A stretch of DNA of 26,963 bases from Geobacter sp. UBA698 (GTDB lineage: Bacteria; Desulfobacterota; Desulfuromonadia; Geobacterales; Pseudopelobacteraceae): assembly GCA_002298925.1 (NCBI GenBank), contig DBMM01000044.1, forward strand, positions 1 to 26,963, read 5' to 3'. This document shows positions 18,008 to 24,673 of this stretch, one piece after another (position 1 is the stretch's first letter; the number at the start of each line of letters is the position of its first letter). The notes below the pieces were generated by a model that saw only the letters and a program-made list of their open reading frames with translations, did not search any database and was not told where the DNA came from. The translations under genes and the position numbers were made by a program.

Positions 18008-19030
18008 TCAGGCCTTGACGGCAGCCGGCGCTTTGAGCAGGTCCATCAGCTTGCCTTCGATCTCGGCCAGAGTTTCCGGGTGTTCGGTCAGCCAGGTGCG
18101 GGAATTCTCGCGTCCCTGACCGATGCGTTCCTTGCCGTAGGAATACCAGGCGCCGCTCTTCTCGACGATGTTCCTGTCCACTGCCAGGTCCAGCACGTCC
18201 CCGGTGCGGGAGATGCCTTCGCCGTAAAGAATGTCGAACTCCACCTCGCGGAATGGGGGGGCCACCTTGTTCTTGACCACCTTGACCCGGGTGCGGGAGC
18301 CGATCACGGCATCCCCCTGCTTGAGGGTAGCGATCTTGCGGATATCCATGCGCACCGAGGCGTAGAATTTGAGGGCATTGCCGCCGGTGGTGGTTTCGGG
18401 GTTGCCGAACATGACGCCGATCTTCATGCGGATCTGATTGATGAAGATCACACAGCAGTTGGACTTGGAGATGATGCCGGTCAGCTTGCGCAGGGCCTGG
18501 GACATCAGGCGCGCCTGGAGCCCCATGTGGGAATCGCCCATATCCCCTTCGATCTCGGCCTTGGGCACCAGCGCGGCCACGGAGTCGACCACCAGCACGT
18601 CAATGGCGCCGCTGCGCACCAGGGTTTCGGCGATCTCCAGGGCCTGTTCGCCGGTGTCCGGCTGAGAAACCAGCAGGTCGTCGGTTTTGACCCCCAGCTT
18701 GCGGGCATAGCCGATGTCAAGGGCATGTTCGGCATCCACAAAGGCGGCGATGCCACCGGTTTTCTGGGCCTCGGCCACGATATGCAGCGCCAGGGTAGTC
18801 TTGCCGGATGACTCGGGACCGTAGATCTCGACGATCCTGCCGCGGGGCACCCCACCCACCCCCAGGGCCATGTCCAGGGAGATCGAACCGGTGGAGATGG
18901 CCTCCACCCCCGGCAGGGCCTCATCGTTTCCCAGGCGCATGATGGCACCCTTGCCGAACTGCTTCTCGATCTGGCTCACGGCCAGATCAATAGCCTTGTT
19001 TTTTTCCGGTATGCTATTTTTATCGGACAT
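18008..19030 (-). CDS. recA: Recombinase RecA
   Basis: DNA strand-exchange ATPase and LexA coprotease activator. A 340-residue full-length protein with Walker A GPESSGKTT (71-79), Walker B LLVVDSVAAL-type segment (IDVLVVDSVAALVP), DNA-binding loop region MSQALRKLTG and L2 around MFGNPETTTGGNALKFYASVRMDIRK. The C-terminus is fairly short and less acidic than in E. coli. The ATG at 19030 has AGGAGA nine bases upstream. It is followed by pilT (23 bases) and recX. A promoter of moderate quality lies just upstream. I searched its upstream region for the Geobacter-type LexA box and found only a poor match, so SOS control is not supported by sequence. Confidence 0.99.
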   Translation of the reverse strand: MSDKNSIPEKNKAIDLAVSQIEKQFGKGAIMRLGNDEALPGVEAISTGSISLDMALGVGGVPRGRIVEIYGPESSGKTTLALHIVAEAQKTGGIAAFVDAEHALDIGYARKLGVKTDDLLVSQPDTGEQALEIAETLVRSGAIDVLVVDSVAALVPKAEIEGDMGDSHMGLQARLMSQALRKLTGIISKSNCCVIFINQIRMKIGVMFGNPETTTGGNALKFYASVRMDIRKIATLKQGDAVIGSRTRVKVVKNKVAPPFREVEFDILYGEGISRTGDVLDLAVDRNIVEKSGAWYSYGKERIGQGRENSRTWLTEHPETLAEIEGKLMDLLKAPAAVKA

Positions 19031-19077
19031 GGTGATCTATCTCCTAAAGATGGAATGTAGTGAATAAAAGGGACTCA

Positions 19078-19106
19078 AATTAACATATCCGGCCGTTTTC
19101 CCGCAA
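19078..19106 (-). promoter_or_regulatory. Possible recA promoter
   Basis: On the minus strand TTGCGG (plus 19101-19106) and TTAATT (plus 19078-19083) are spaced by 17 bases, about 48 bases upstream of the recA ATG. The -10 is a weak match, but the block is the most A+T-rich part of the 166-base gap after cinA. The rest of the gap holds only short imperfect hairpins, none with a clear T-tract on the minus strand, so read-through from cinA into recA cannot be excluded. Confidence 0.4.
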
Positions 19107-19196
19107 GGTATTAGTACGGTTGCCGACGGAAACGCCTCCGTTTTTACCGGCCTCGGCAGCACACTGCCCGGCAGGAGCAATGCTCGCATCAGCCTG

Positions 19197-20444
19197 TCAG
19201 CCCCTGCCTGCCAGATAGCGCCGCAGCCAGTCCAGCGCCGTCCAGGCGGTGATGGTACGGATCTCATCGCGGCTGCCGCCGAAAGTGAAGCGCTTGGTCC
19301 AGCACCCCTCGGCAGCGGCCAGGGAGATGAAGACCGTGCCGACCGGTTTTTCGTCCGTGCCCCCCTCCGGACCGGCGATGCCGGTTACCGCCAACCCCAG
19401 ATCACTGCCGGCCGTTGCCCGGATTCCCTTGGCCATGGCCGCGGCAACTTCCTTGCTGACCGCGCCTCTTTCCGCCAGAAGTTGCGCCTCCACCCCCAGA
19501 CGGTGCATTTTAGCCTGATTGCCGTAGGTAACCGCCCCTTCCAGAAAATAGAGGGAACTGCCCGGAACTGACGTGATGTGCTGGGCGATCATGCCGCCCG
19601 TACAGGATTCGGCCAGCGCCAGGGTCACAACCTGTCGCCGGAAAAGGGCCGCCAGCGTTTCATCCAGCGTCACCTCCCCAAGCGAGAACAGGTAATCGCC
19701 CAAGCGGTCACGCACCATCTTGACAGCCGGAGCCAGCAGCGCCGCGACCGCTTCCTCGCTGTCCGCCTCGGCCCGCAGGGTGATCCGCATGGCCGGAAAC
19801 GAGACGCAGATCCCCAGCTGCAGTCCCAGGGCAGGCCGGGCAATTCCCTCCAGCAGCCTGTCCACCTCGGCCTCGCACGGGCCGAAAACATTGAGATGCT
19901 CGCAGCGGATCACCCGCTTTTTGCTGACCCGCTCCATCAGAAAGGGGATCACCGAGTCGTTCAGCATGCGCTGCATCTCGGAGGGCACACCGGGCAGAAA
20001 GAACATGAAATTGCCGTTGTGAGTCAGATAAAAGCCACAGGCGGTTCCGGTCGGATTGGGTACCAGAACCGCCTTGGAAGGAATCATGGCCTGTTTGTCG
20101 TTAAGCGGACAGACAATCAGGTTGGCCAGCTTGCCAGACATATCCCGCACATGGCTACGGGCCTCTTCATTGAGCAGCAGGCGCCGACCGGTGGCCCGGG
20201 CCGCGGCAGCGGCAGTCAGGTCATCGGCAGTCGGGCCCAGACCGCCGGTGACAATCACGGCATCGCTGCCGCGCCCCAGATCGGCCAGGGCGTCGATGAT
20301 ATCCGGCTCACAGTCACCCACAGTGACATGCCGCTGCACCCGCAGCCCTCTGTCGATCAGTGCCGCCGAGATTACGGCGGAATTGCTGTCCGTAATCTGT
20401 CCGCAGATCAGTTCATCGCCGATACTCAGTATTGAAATGCGCAT
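19197..20444 (-). CDS. cinA: CinA-family protein / nicotinamide-nucleotide amidase
   Basis: A two-domain 415-residue protein. The N-terminal MoCF/COG1058 domain (about 1-170) has SIGDELICGQITDSNS and VTGGLGPTADDLT, a fold linked to ADP-ribose pyrophosphatase activity in studied members. The C-terminal CinA domain (about 255-412) has ALAESCTGGMIAQHIT, with the catalytic-type Ser of NMN deamidase, and TGIAGPEGGTDEKPVGTVFISL. Together they recycle NMN and pyridine nucleotide products in NAD metabolism. The historic name (competence-inducible) comes from genes upstream of recA, the same position as here. It begins 6 bases after the larC stop with AGGA as ribosome site, so larB-larC-cinA look like one operon. 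Confidence 0.95.
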   Translation of the reverse strand: MRISILSIGDELICGQITDSNSAVISAALIDRGLRVQRHVTVGDCEPDIIDALADLGRGSDAVIVTGGLGPTADDLTAAAAARATGRRLLLNEEARSHVRDMSGKLANLIVCPLNDKQAMIPSKAVLVPNPTGTACGFYLTHNGNFMFFLPGVPSEMQRMLNDSVIPFLMERVSKKRVIRCEHLNVFGPCEAEVDRLLEGIARPALGLQLGICVSFPAMRITLRAEADSEEAVAALLAPAVKMVRDRLGDYLFSLGEVTLDETLAALFRRQVVTLALAESCTGGMIAQHITSVPGSSLYFLEGAVTYGNQAKMHRLGVEAQLLAERGAVSKEVAAAMAKGIRATAGSDLGLAVTGIAGPEGGTDEKPVGTVFISLAAAEGCWTKRFTFGGSRDEIRTITAWTALDWLRRYLAGRG

Positions 20445-20450
20445 ACGATC

Positions 20451-21638
20451 CTATGCTCCCTCTTCCGGGGAATGAGCCTGCACAGCCAGAGCACGCATGA
20501 CCTCCTGCAGGGGCAGGTTCCGCTCCCGGGCAATCCGGCGGCAGTCCTCGTATTCCGGCACGACCCGCAGCAGGCGGCCCTTGTCGAAAACCTGCTTTAA
20601 GCGCACCGGCCCCAGCGGGGTTTGACGCTCTTCAATCCGCCGCTCCAGTGTGATCCGGCCAACCGGATAATGGCGCAGGCCGATGGCCGAGCTCTCGGCC
20701 AGCAGCAGTGCCGCCAATTGGTCCAGCTCTTCCGGCCGGCACAGAAAGGAAAGCTGCACGGCCGGCCGGTTCTTTTTCATCTGGATCGGGATGAAGAACA
20801 CATCAAGCGCGCCCTGCTCCAGCAGCCGTTCCATGACATAGCCCAGAACCTCGGGCGTGGAATCGTCGATATTGCTCTCAACCACAATCACCCCGTCACC
20901 CTCCCCAGGACCTGTAACGGCTTGTCCCAGAAAAGCCCGCAGGATATTGGGGCAGTCCTCGAAATCCTTGCCGCCGGCGCCACAGCCGATCCCGGTGAGG
21001 GTCATGACTGGTCGTAGGGAGCATGGAATTGCCAGGGCCGCCACAATCGCGGCACCGGTCGGTGTGACCCGTTCACCCTCAGGGCAGTTGCCATGCACCG
21101 CCAGCCCCCGCAGCAGCTCGACCGTGGCCGGAGCCGGCACCGGCAGCCTGCCGTGGGCGGTCTCCACGAATCCGCCCCCCAGAGGCAAGGGCGATACGCG
21201 GACATCCGACACGCCCAGGTAATCCAGACAGATGGCTGTAGCGACGATATCAACAATGGAATCCACCGCCCCAACCTCGTGAAAATGAACATCCTCAACG
21301 GGCACGCCATGCACCAGGGCTTCGGCCTCGGCCAGCCGCCGGAAAATCCTGCGGGCGGTCTCTCTGACCGCAGCGGACAGGCCGCTGTCGGCAATCATGG
21401 CATCAATGCCGGCGTAGTGGCGGTGGGTATGCAGATCATGGACGGCCACATCAAACTTGAGCGCCGCCACCTGCCGGCGCTCGGTGCGGGTCGTGGAAAG
21501 CTGATAAGAGCCGACGGGAAGCGCAAGTTTGGCAAGCTCGGCCTGCAGGTATTCCAGCGGCACCCCCAGATCCAGCAGCGCCCCCACAGCCATGTCACCG
21601 GAGATGCCGGCGTAGCAATCGAAGTAGATGATGGTCAT
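20451..21638 (-). CDS. larC: Nickel-insertion protein LarC
   Basis: The CTP-dependent cyclometallase that inserts nickel into the pyridinium-bisthiocarboxylate mononucleotide, making the nickel-pincer cofactor of lactate racemase and related LarA enzymes. It has 395 residues. The N-terminal MTIIYFDCYAGISGDM and VHFHEVGAVDSIVDIVA are the DUF111/LarC signatures. The metal-binding His cluster is modest (H67, H70, H72, H74 in VHDLHTHRHYAG) compared with the long His runs of some members. In Lactiplantibacillus LarC arises by programmed frameshift; here a single uninterrupted frame encodes both halves. It starts one base after the larB stop (TGA-C-ATG). larE and larA are not in the window. Confidence 0.95.
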   Translation of the reverse strand: MTIIYFDCYAGISGDMAVGALLDLGVPLEYLQAELAKLALPVGSYQLSTTRTERRQVAALKFDVAVHDLHTHRHYAGIDAMIADSGLSAAVRETARRIFRRLAEAEALVHGVPVEDVHFHEVGAVDSIVDIVATAICLDYLGVSDVRVSPLPLGGGFVETAHGRLPVPAPATVELLRGLAVHGNCPEGERVTPTGAAIVAALAIPCSLRPVMTLTGIGCGAGGKDFEDCPNILRAFLGQAVTGPGEGDGVIVVESNIDDSTPEVLGYVMERLLEQGALDVFFIPIQMKKNRPAVQLSFLCRPEELDQLAALLLAESSAIGLRHYPVGRITLERRIEERQTPLGPVRLKQVFDKGRLLRVVPEYEDCRRIARERNLPLQEVMRALAVQAHSPEEGA

Positions 21639-21639
21639 G

Positions 21640-22389
21640 TCACACCCGATTGATCAGGCTGGCCGCGCAGGCGGCGCCGAAACCGTTGTCGATGTTGACC
21701 ACCGTCACGCCGGCGGCGCAGGAATTAAGCATGCCTAAGAGAGCGGCGATTCCACCGAAGGCAGCGCCGTAGCCGATGGAAGTCGGCACGGCGATCACCG
21801 GTTTGTCCACCAGCCCCCCCACCACCGAAGGGAGCGCTCCCTCCATGCCGGCCACCACAATGATCACCGCGGCGGCAGCCAGCTGTTCGCCCCGCGCCAG
21901 CAGGCGGTGGATGCCGGCCACGCCGACGTCGTAGACATGCTCGACGTCATTGCCAAGAAAACGGGCCGTCACAAGTGCCTCGGCCGCCACCGGAATATCG
22001 GAAGTGCCGGCCGACACCACCAGAACAGTGCCCCGGCCGCGACGCTCAACTAGTCGCAATTCCAGAGTCAGGCAGCGCGCCTCACCGTGATATTCCGCCG
22101 CTGGAAAGGAGGCCGTCACATCCTTGGCCTTGTCGGATGCCAGCCGGGTGACGAGGATGTTGCTCCCCTTGGCTGCCATGGCGGTCATGATCCGCAGGAT
22201 CTGCTCCACGCTCTTGCCCTCACCGAAGATCACCTCGGGCATACCCTGGCGCAACTGGCGGTGATGATCAACCTGGGCACAGCCGAGATCCTGGGAAGGA
22301 AAATGGCGCAGCTGTTCCAGGGCCTCCTCCACCGAGGTGCCACCACCCTTGACGGCATCCAGCAGTTTTTTCAAATCGTCCGGCGTCAT
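21640..22389 (-). CDS. larB: Nickel-pincer cofactor biosynthesis protein LarB
   Basis: Carboxylates and hydrolyses nicotinic acid adenine dinucleotide to pyridinium-3,5-biscarboxylic acid mononucleotide, the first step of the nickel-pincer cofactor. A 249-residue protein with an N-terminal helical part (LKKLLDAVKGGGTSVEEALEQL) and a PurE-like C-terminal domain: VLVVSAGTSDIPVAAEA (about 122-138), VYDVGVAGIHRLL, VAGMEGALPSVVGGLVDKP and VPTSIGYGAAFGGIAALLGM, all family signatures. The start at 22389 follows GGGGA nine bases upstream; an alternative start at 22443 would add 18 residues that look unlike the family and overlap the promoter. First gene of the larB-larC-cinA set, divergent from leuC. 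Confidence 0.95.
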   Translation of the reverse strand: MTPDDLKKLLDAVKGGGTSVEEALEQLRHFPSQDLGCAQVDHHRQLRQGMPEVIFGEGKSVEQILRIMTAMAAKGSNILVTRLASDKAKDVTASFPAAEYHGEARCLTLELRLVERRGRGTVLVVSAGTSDIPVAAEALVTARFLGNDVEHVYDVGVAGIHRLLARGEQLAAAAVIIVVAGMEGALPSVVGGLVDKPVIAVPTSIGYGAAFGGIAALLGMLNSCAAGVTVVNIDNGFGAACAASLINRV

Positions 22390-22429
22390 AGACTGAGTTC
22401 CCCGTAAAAGGTGATATAACCACCCTGAT

Positions 22430-22458
22430 TTTATACACCACACCAGCCATGCTTGCCA
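22430..22458 (-). promoter_or_regulatory. Possible larB promoter
   Basis: On the minus strand TGGCAA (plus 22453-22458), 17 bases, then TATAAA (plus 22430-22435), about 40 bases upstream of the larB ATG. The -10 is good and the -35 weak. Between it and the gene lies a short inverted repeat GGTG / CACC (22410-22424). Confidence 0.42.
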
Positions 22459-22482
22459 CCCGAAAGTTCTCGATGCTGATGT

Positions 22483-22506
22483 GGTGAAATCAAACTTTAG
22501 TTCACC
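22483..22506. repeat. Inverted repeat, possible operator
   Basis: GGTGAA at 22483-22488 and TTCACC at 22501-22506 form a perfect 6-bp inverted repeat with a 12-base spacer, ending two bases before the -35 box of the leuC promoter. The geometry suits a dimeric regulator, but 6-bp arms can arise by chance. Confidence 0.25.
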
Positions 22507-22508
22507 GG

Positions 22509-22537
22509 TTTACATCGCCCCTGAATTCTGCTACAAA
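22509..22537 (+). promoter_or_regulatory. leuC promoter
   Basis: TTTACA (22509-22514), 17-base spacer, TACAAA (22532-22537), giving a start near 22544 and a leader of about 27 bases with AGAGAGG at 22557-22563 as the ribosome site. The leader is too short for a leucine attenuator or T-box. Confidence 0.58.
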
Positions 22538-22570
22538 ATCTTTAATACTGCATCATAGAGAGGTATAAAC

Positions 22571-23854
22571 ATGGGAAAAACCACCGCGGAAAAGATTTTT
22601 GAAGCACATCTGGTTGACGAGCCCTTTCCGGGCACCAAGGTGCTCAGGCTCGACGTCGTACTCTGCCACGAGATCACCACCCCCATCGCCATTGACGACC
22701 TGATCCGGCGCAACAAAGACCGGGTCTTCGACACCAGCCGCATCAAGGCTGTTATCGACCACGTCACCCCCAGCAAAGACACCAAGACCGCCACCCAGGC
22801 CAAGATCCTGCGCGACTGGGCCCGGCGCCACGCCATCAAGGACTTTTTCGACGTGGGCGCCAACGGCGTCTGCCACGCCCTGTTCCCCGAACGCGGCTTC
22901 ATCCGTCCAGGCAATACCGTCATCATGGGGGATTCTCACACCTGTACCCACGGCGCTTTCGGCGCTTTTGCGGCCGGCATCGGCACCACCGACCTGGAGG
23001 TCGGCATCCTCAAAGGGGTCTGCGCCTTCCGCCAGCCCAAAACCATCCGTTTCAACATCAACGGCCAGCTGCCGGCCGGGGTCTATGCCAAGGATGTGAT
23101 CCTGCACATCATCGGCCAAATTGGCGTCAACGGCGCCACCGACCGCGTCATGGAGTTCCACGGCCCGGTGATCGACGCCATGAGCATGGAATCCCGCATG
23201 ACCCTCTGCAACATGGCCATCGAAGCGGGCGGCACCTCCGGCATCTGCATGCCGGACATGACCACCGTCGAGTACCTGTGGCCCTTCATCCAGGACGAGT
23301 TCGCCACCAGGGAAGCCGCCCTGGCCGAGTATTCCCGGTGGGTGGCCGACCCTGATGCCGAGTACGAAAAGGTGATCGAGATCGATGCCTCCGCGCTCCA
23401 GCCGACAGTCACCTTCGGCTACAAGCCGGATCAGGTCAAGACCATCGCCGAGATAGCCGGCACACCGGTGGACCAGATCTATCTCGGCTCCTGTACCAAC
23501 GGCCGCATCGAAGATCTGCGCATCGCCGCCCGGATCCTCAAGGGGCACAAGATCGCCGCGAACGTGCGCGGCATCCTTTCTCCGGCCACCCCCAAGGTCT
23601 ACCAGGAGGCCCTCAAGGAGGGGCTGATCGAGATCTTCATGGATGCCGGTTTCTGCGTGACCAATCCGACCTGCGGCGCCTGCCTGGGCATGTCCAACGG
23701 CGTGCTGGCCGAGGGGGAGGTCTGCGCCTCCACCACCAACCGCAATTTCATGGGCAGAATGGGCAAAGGTGGCATGGTGCACCTCATGTCGCCGGCCACG
23801 GCAGCGGCCACGGCCATCGAAGGCAAGATCGCCGATCCGAGGAAATATCTGTAA
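22571..23854 (+). CDS. leuC: 3-isopropylmalate dehydratase-type large subunit (aconitase family)
   Basis: The large subunit of a heterodimeric [4Fe-4S] hydro-lyase that isomerises 2- to 3-isopropylmalate in leucine synthesis or a close analogue (citramalate, homocitrate). The 427 residues match the shorter archaeal-type LeuC/HacA class rather than the ~466-residue E. coli type. Cluster ligands are C308 in LGSCTNGR and C368/C371 in NPTCGACLGM; GDSHTCTHGAFGAFAAGIGTTD (120-141) is the conserved active-site segment. The start has AGAGAGG seven bases upstream and a promoter ahead. The small subunit follows after 137 bases that contain a large inverted repeat. No leuA, leuB or cimA is adjacent, so the exact substrate is an inference from family naming. 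Confidence 0.9.
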   Translation: MGKTTAEKIFEAHLVDEPFPGTKVLRLDVVLCHEITTPIAIDDLIRRNKDRVFDTSRIKAVIDHVTPSKDTKTATQAKILRDWARRHAIKDFFDVGANGVCHALFPERGFIRPGNTVIMGDSHTCTHGAFGAFAAGIGTTDLEVGILKGVCAFRQPKTIRFNINGQLPAGVYAKDVILHIIGQIGVNGATDRVMEFHGPVIDAMSMESRMTLCNMAIEAGGTSGICMPDMTTVEYLWPFIQDEFATREAALAEYSRWVADPDAEYEKVIEIDASALQPTVTFGYKPDQVKTIAEIAGTPVDQIYLGSCTNGRIEDLRIAARILKGHKIAANVRGILSPATPKVYQEALKEGLIEIFMDAGFCVTNPTCGACLGMSNGVLAEGEVCASTTNRNFMGRMGKGGMVHLMSPATAAATAIEGKIADPRKYL

Positions 23855-23863
23855 TCACTCAAC

Positions 23864-23964
23864 AACACAGAGACACTGAGGCACGGAGAACATCTAAACT
23901 GAAGCTTTACACGCCTAAAACAAAATCTGTTTTTTCATTCTCTGTGCCTCTGTGACTCAGTGTT
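23864..23964. repeat. Large inverted repeat of CAC-GAG-like units between leuC and leuD
   Basis: Two 27-base arms (23864-23890 and 23938-23964) are inverted copies with 23 of 27 positions matching, separated by 47 bases. Each arm is itself built from three roughly 8-base units of the pattern CACnGAGn (for example CACAGAGA, CACTGAGG, CACGGAGA). The spacer holds a small hairpin AAAACA / TGTTTT (917-922 and 928-933 after 23000) followed by Ts. The motif resembles the dispersed ACACAGAGACACAGAG-type element I recall from intergenic regions of many bacterial genomes; it encodes nothing and its function is unknown. Transcribed from leuC it could fold into a long imperfect hairpin. Confidence 0.8.
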
Positions 23965-23991
23965 AAAATTTCGACTTTAAGGAGTTAATAT

Positions 23992-24519
23992 ATGAAAACC
24001 TTCGGAGGCCCTGTCCTCTTCCTCGACCGTTCCGATATCAATACCGACGAGATCATTCCGGCCAAATATCTGACCGAAATCACCAAGGAAGACCTGAAAC
24101 CCTATATCCTGGAAGACCTGAAGCTGCCCGGATTCGACCCCAAAGGCCCGAAAACGAAGAACGCCAGAGTGATCGTCTCCCGCGCCAACTTCGGCTGCGG
24201 TTCCTCCCGCGAGCACGCCCCCTGGGTGTTCGAAGTCAACGGCATCACCGCCGTGATCGCCGAATCCTTTGCCCGCATCTTCCGCCAGAACATGTTCAAC
24301 TGCGGCATGGCCGCCATCGAACTGCCCACGTCCGACCTGGACCAGATTTTCTCCCACGCCGGTGACGATGATGCCGCCATGGAGATCGACATTGCGGCCG
24401 GCACCCTGACCATGACCGGCGGCGGCAAACAGAAGATCTTCAGTTTCGAGATTTCGCCTTTTGACAAGGCCCTGGTCCTGGCCGGCGGCTGGGTTGACTA
24501 CGCCGACCAGAAGTACTGA
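23992..24519 (+). CDS. leuD: 3-isopropylmalate dehydratase-type small subunit
   Basis: The swivelling small subunit (175 residues) that pairs with the upstream LeuC and sets substrate choice. Conserved DRSDINTDEIIPAKYL (11-27), VSRANFGCGSSREHAPW (62-78, the GCGSSRE motif) and ESFARIFRQNMFNCG are all present. The specificity loop after the lysine reads YLTE (26-29), not the YLVY- or YLRT-like sequences I recall for characterised archaeal isopropylmalate and homoaconitate enzymes. The start has AAGGAG seven bases upstream. It follows leuC after the inverted repeat and is closed by a strong terminator. Confidence 0.9.
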   Translation: MKTFGGPVLFLDRSDINTDEIIPAKYLTEITKEDLKPYILEDLKLPGFDPKGPKTKNARVIVSRANFGCGSSREHAPWVFEVNGITAVIAESFARIFRQNMFNCGMAAIELPTSDLDQIFSHAGDDDAAMEIDIAAGTLTMTGGGKQKIFSFEISPFDKALVLAGGWVDYADQKY

Positions 24520-24557
24520 ACTGCAAATTAAAACCAAATAATTACACATAATTAATC

Positions 24558-24589
24558 AAAAGCCCTCCGATTTTCGGAGGGCTTTTTTT
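24558..24589 (+). terminator. Intrinsic terminator after leuD
   Basis: GCCCTCCGA / TCGGAGGGC forms a 9-bp stem, extended by AAAA / TTTT, around a TTT loop and followed by seven Ts (24583-24589). It lies 38 bases after the leuD stop. Confidence 0.95.
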
Positions 24590-24673
24590 GCGCAACTGTG
24601 ATAAAAATCAATACTAATAATCTGATCGAGGGTCATCATATTCCATATATTGACATCATGCTGAGGTAAGCCC

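Noticed and set aside
19107..19124. Possible LexA box upstream of recA (minus strand GGCAACCGTACTAATACC).
   Set aside because: Compared with the Geobacter-type box GGTTN2CN4GN3ACC, as I recall it, only 6 of 9 fixed positions match (both T and the G are missing). No E. coli-type CTG-N10-CAG site of quality is present either.
19120..19145. Possible terminator (ACGGA / TCCGT followed by Ts on the plus strand) in the cinA-recA gap.
   Set aside because: The stem is only 5 bp and is oriented for the plus strand, where no gene ends; on the minus strand it lacks a T-run.
22553..23782. Minus-strand open frame of 409 codons antisense to leuC.
   Set aside because: leuC has promoter, ribosome site and Fe-S motifs on the plus strand; the antisense frame is a compositional shadow.
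23864..23964. CRISPR array as an explanation of the repeated units between leuC and leuD.
   Set aside because: Units are about 8 bases, inverted rather than directly repeated with unique spacers, and no cas genes are present.
24651..24656. TTGACA near the PilZ-type gene as a -35 box.
   Set aside because: A -10 at the normal distance would fall at the start codon, so it cannot serve this gene. No convincing promoter was found in 24590-24673, though the stretch is A+T-rich.
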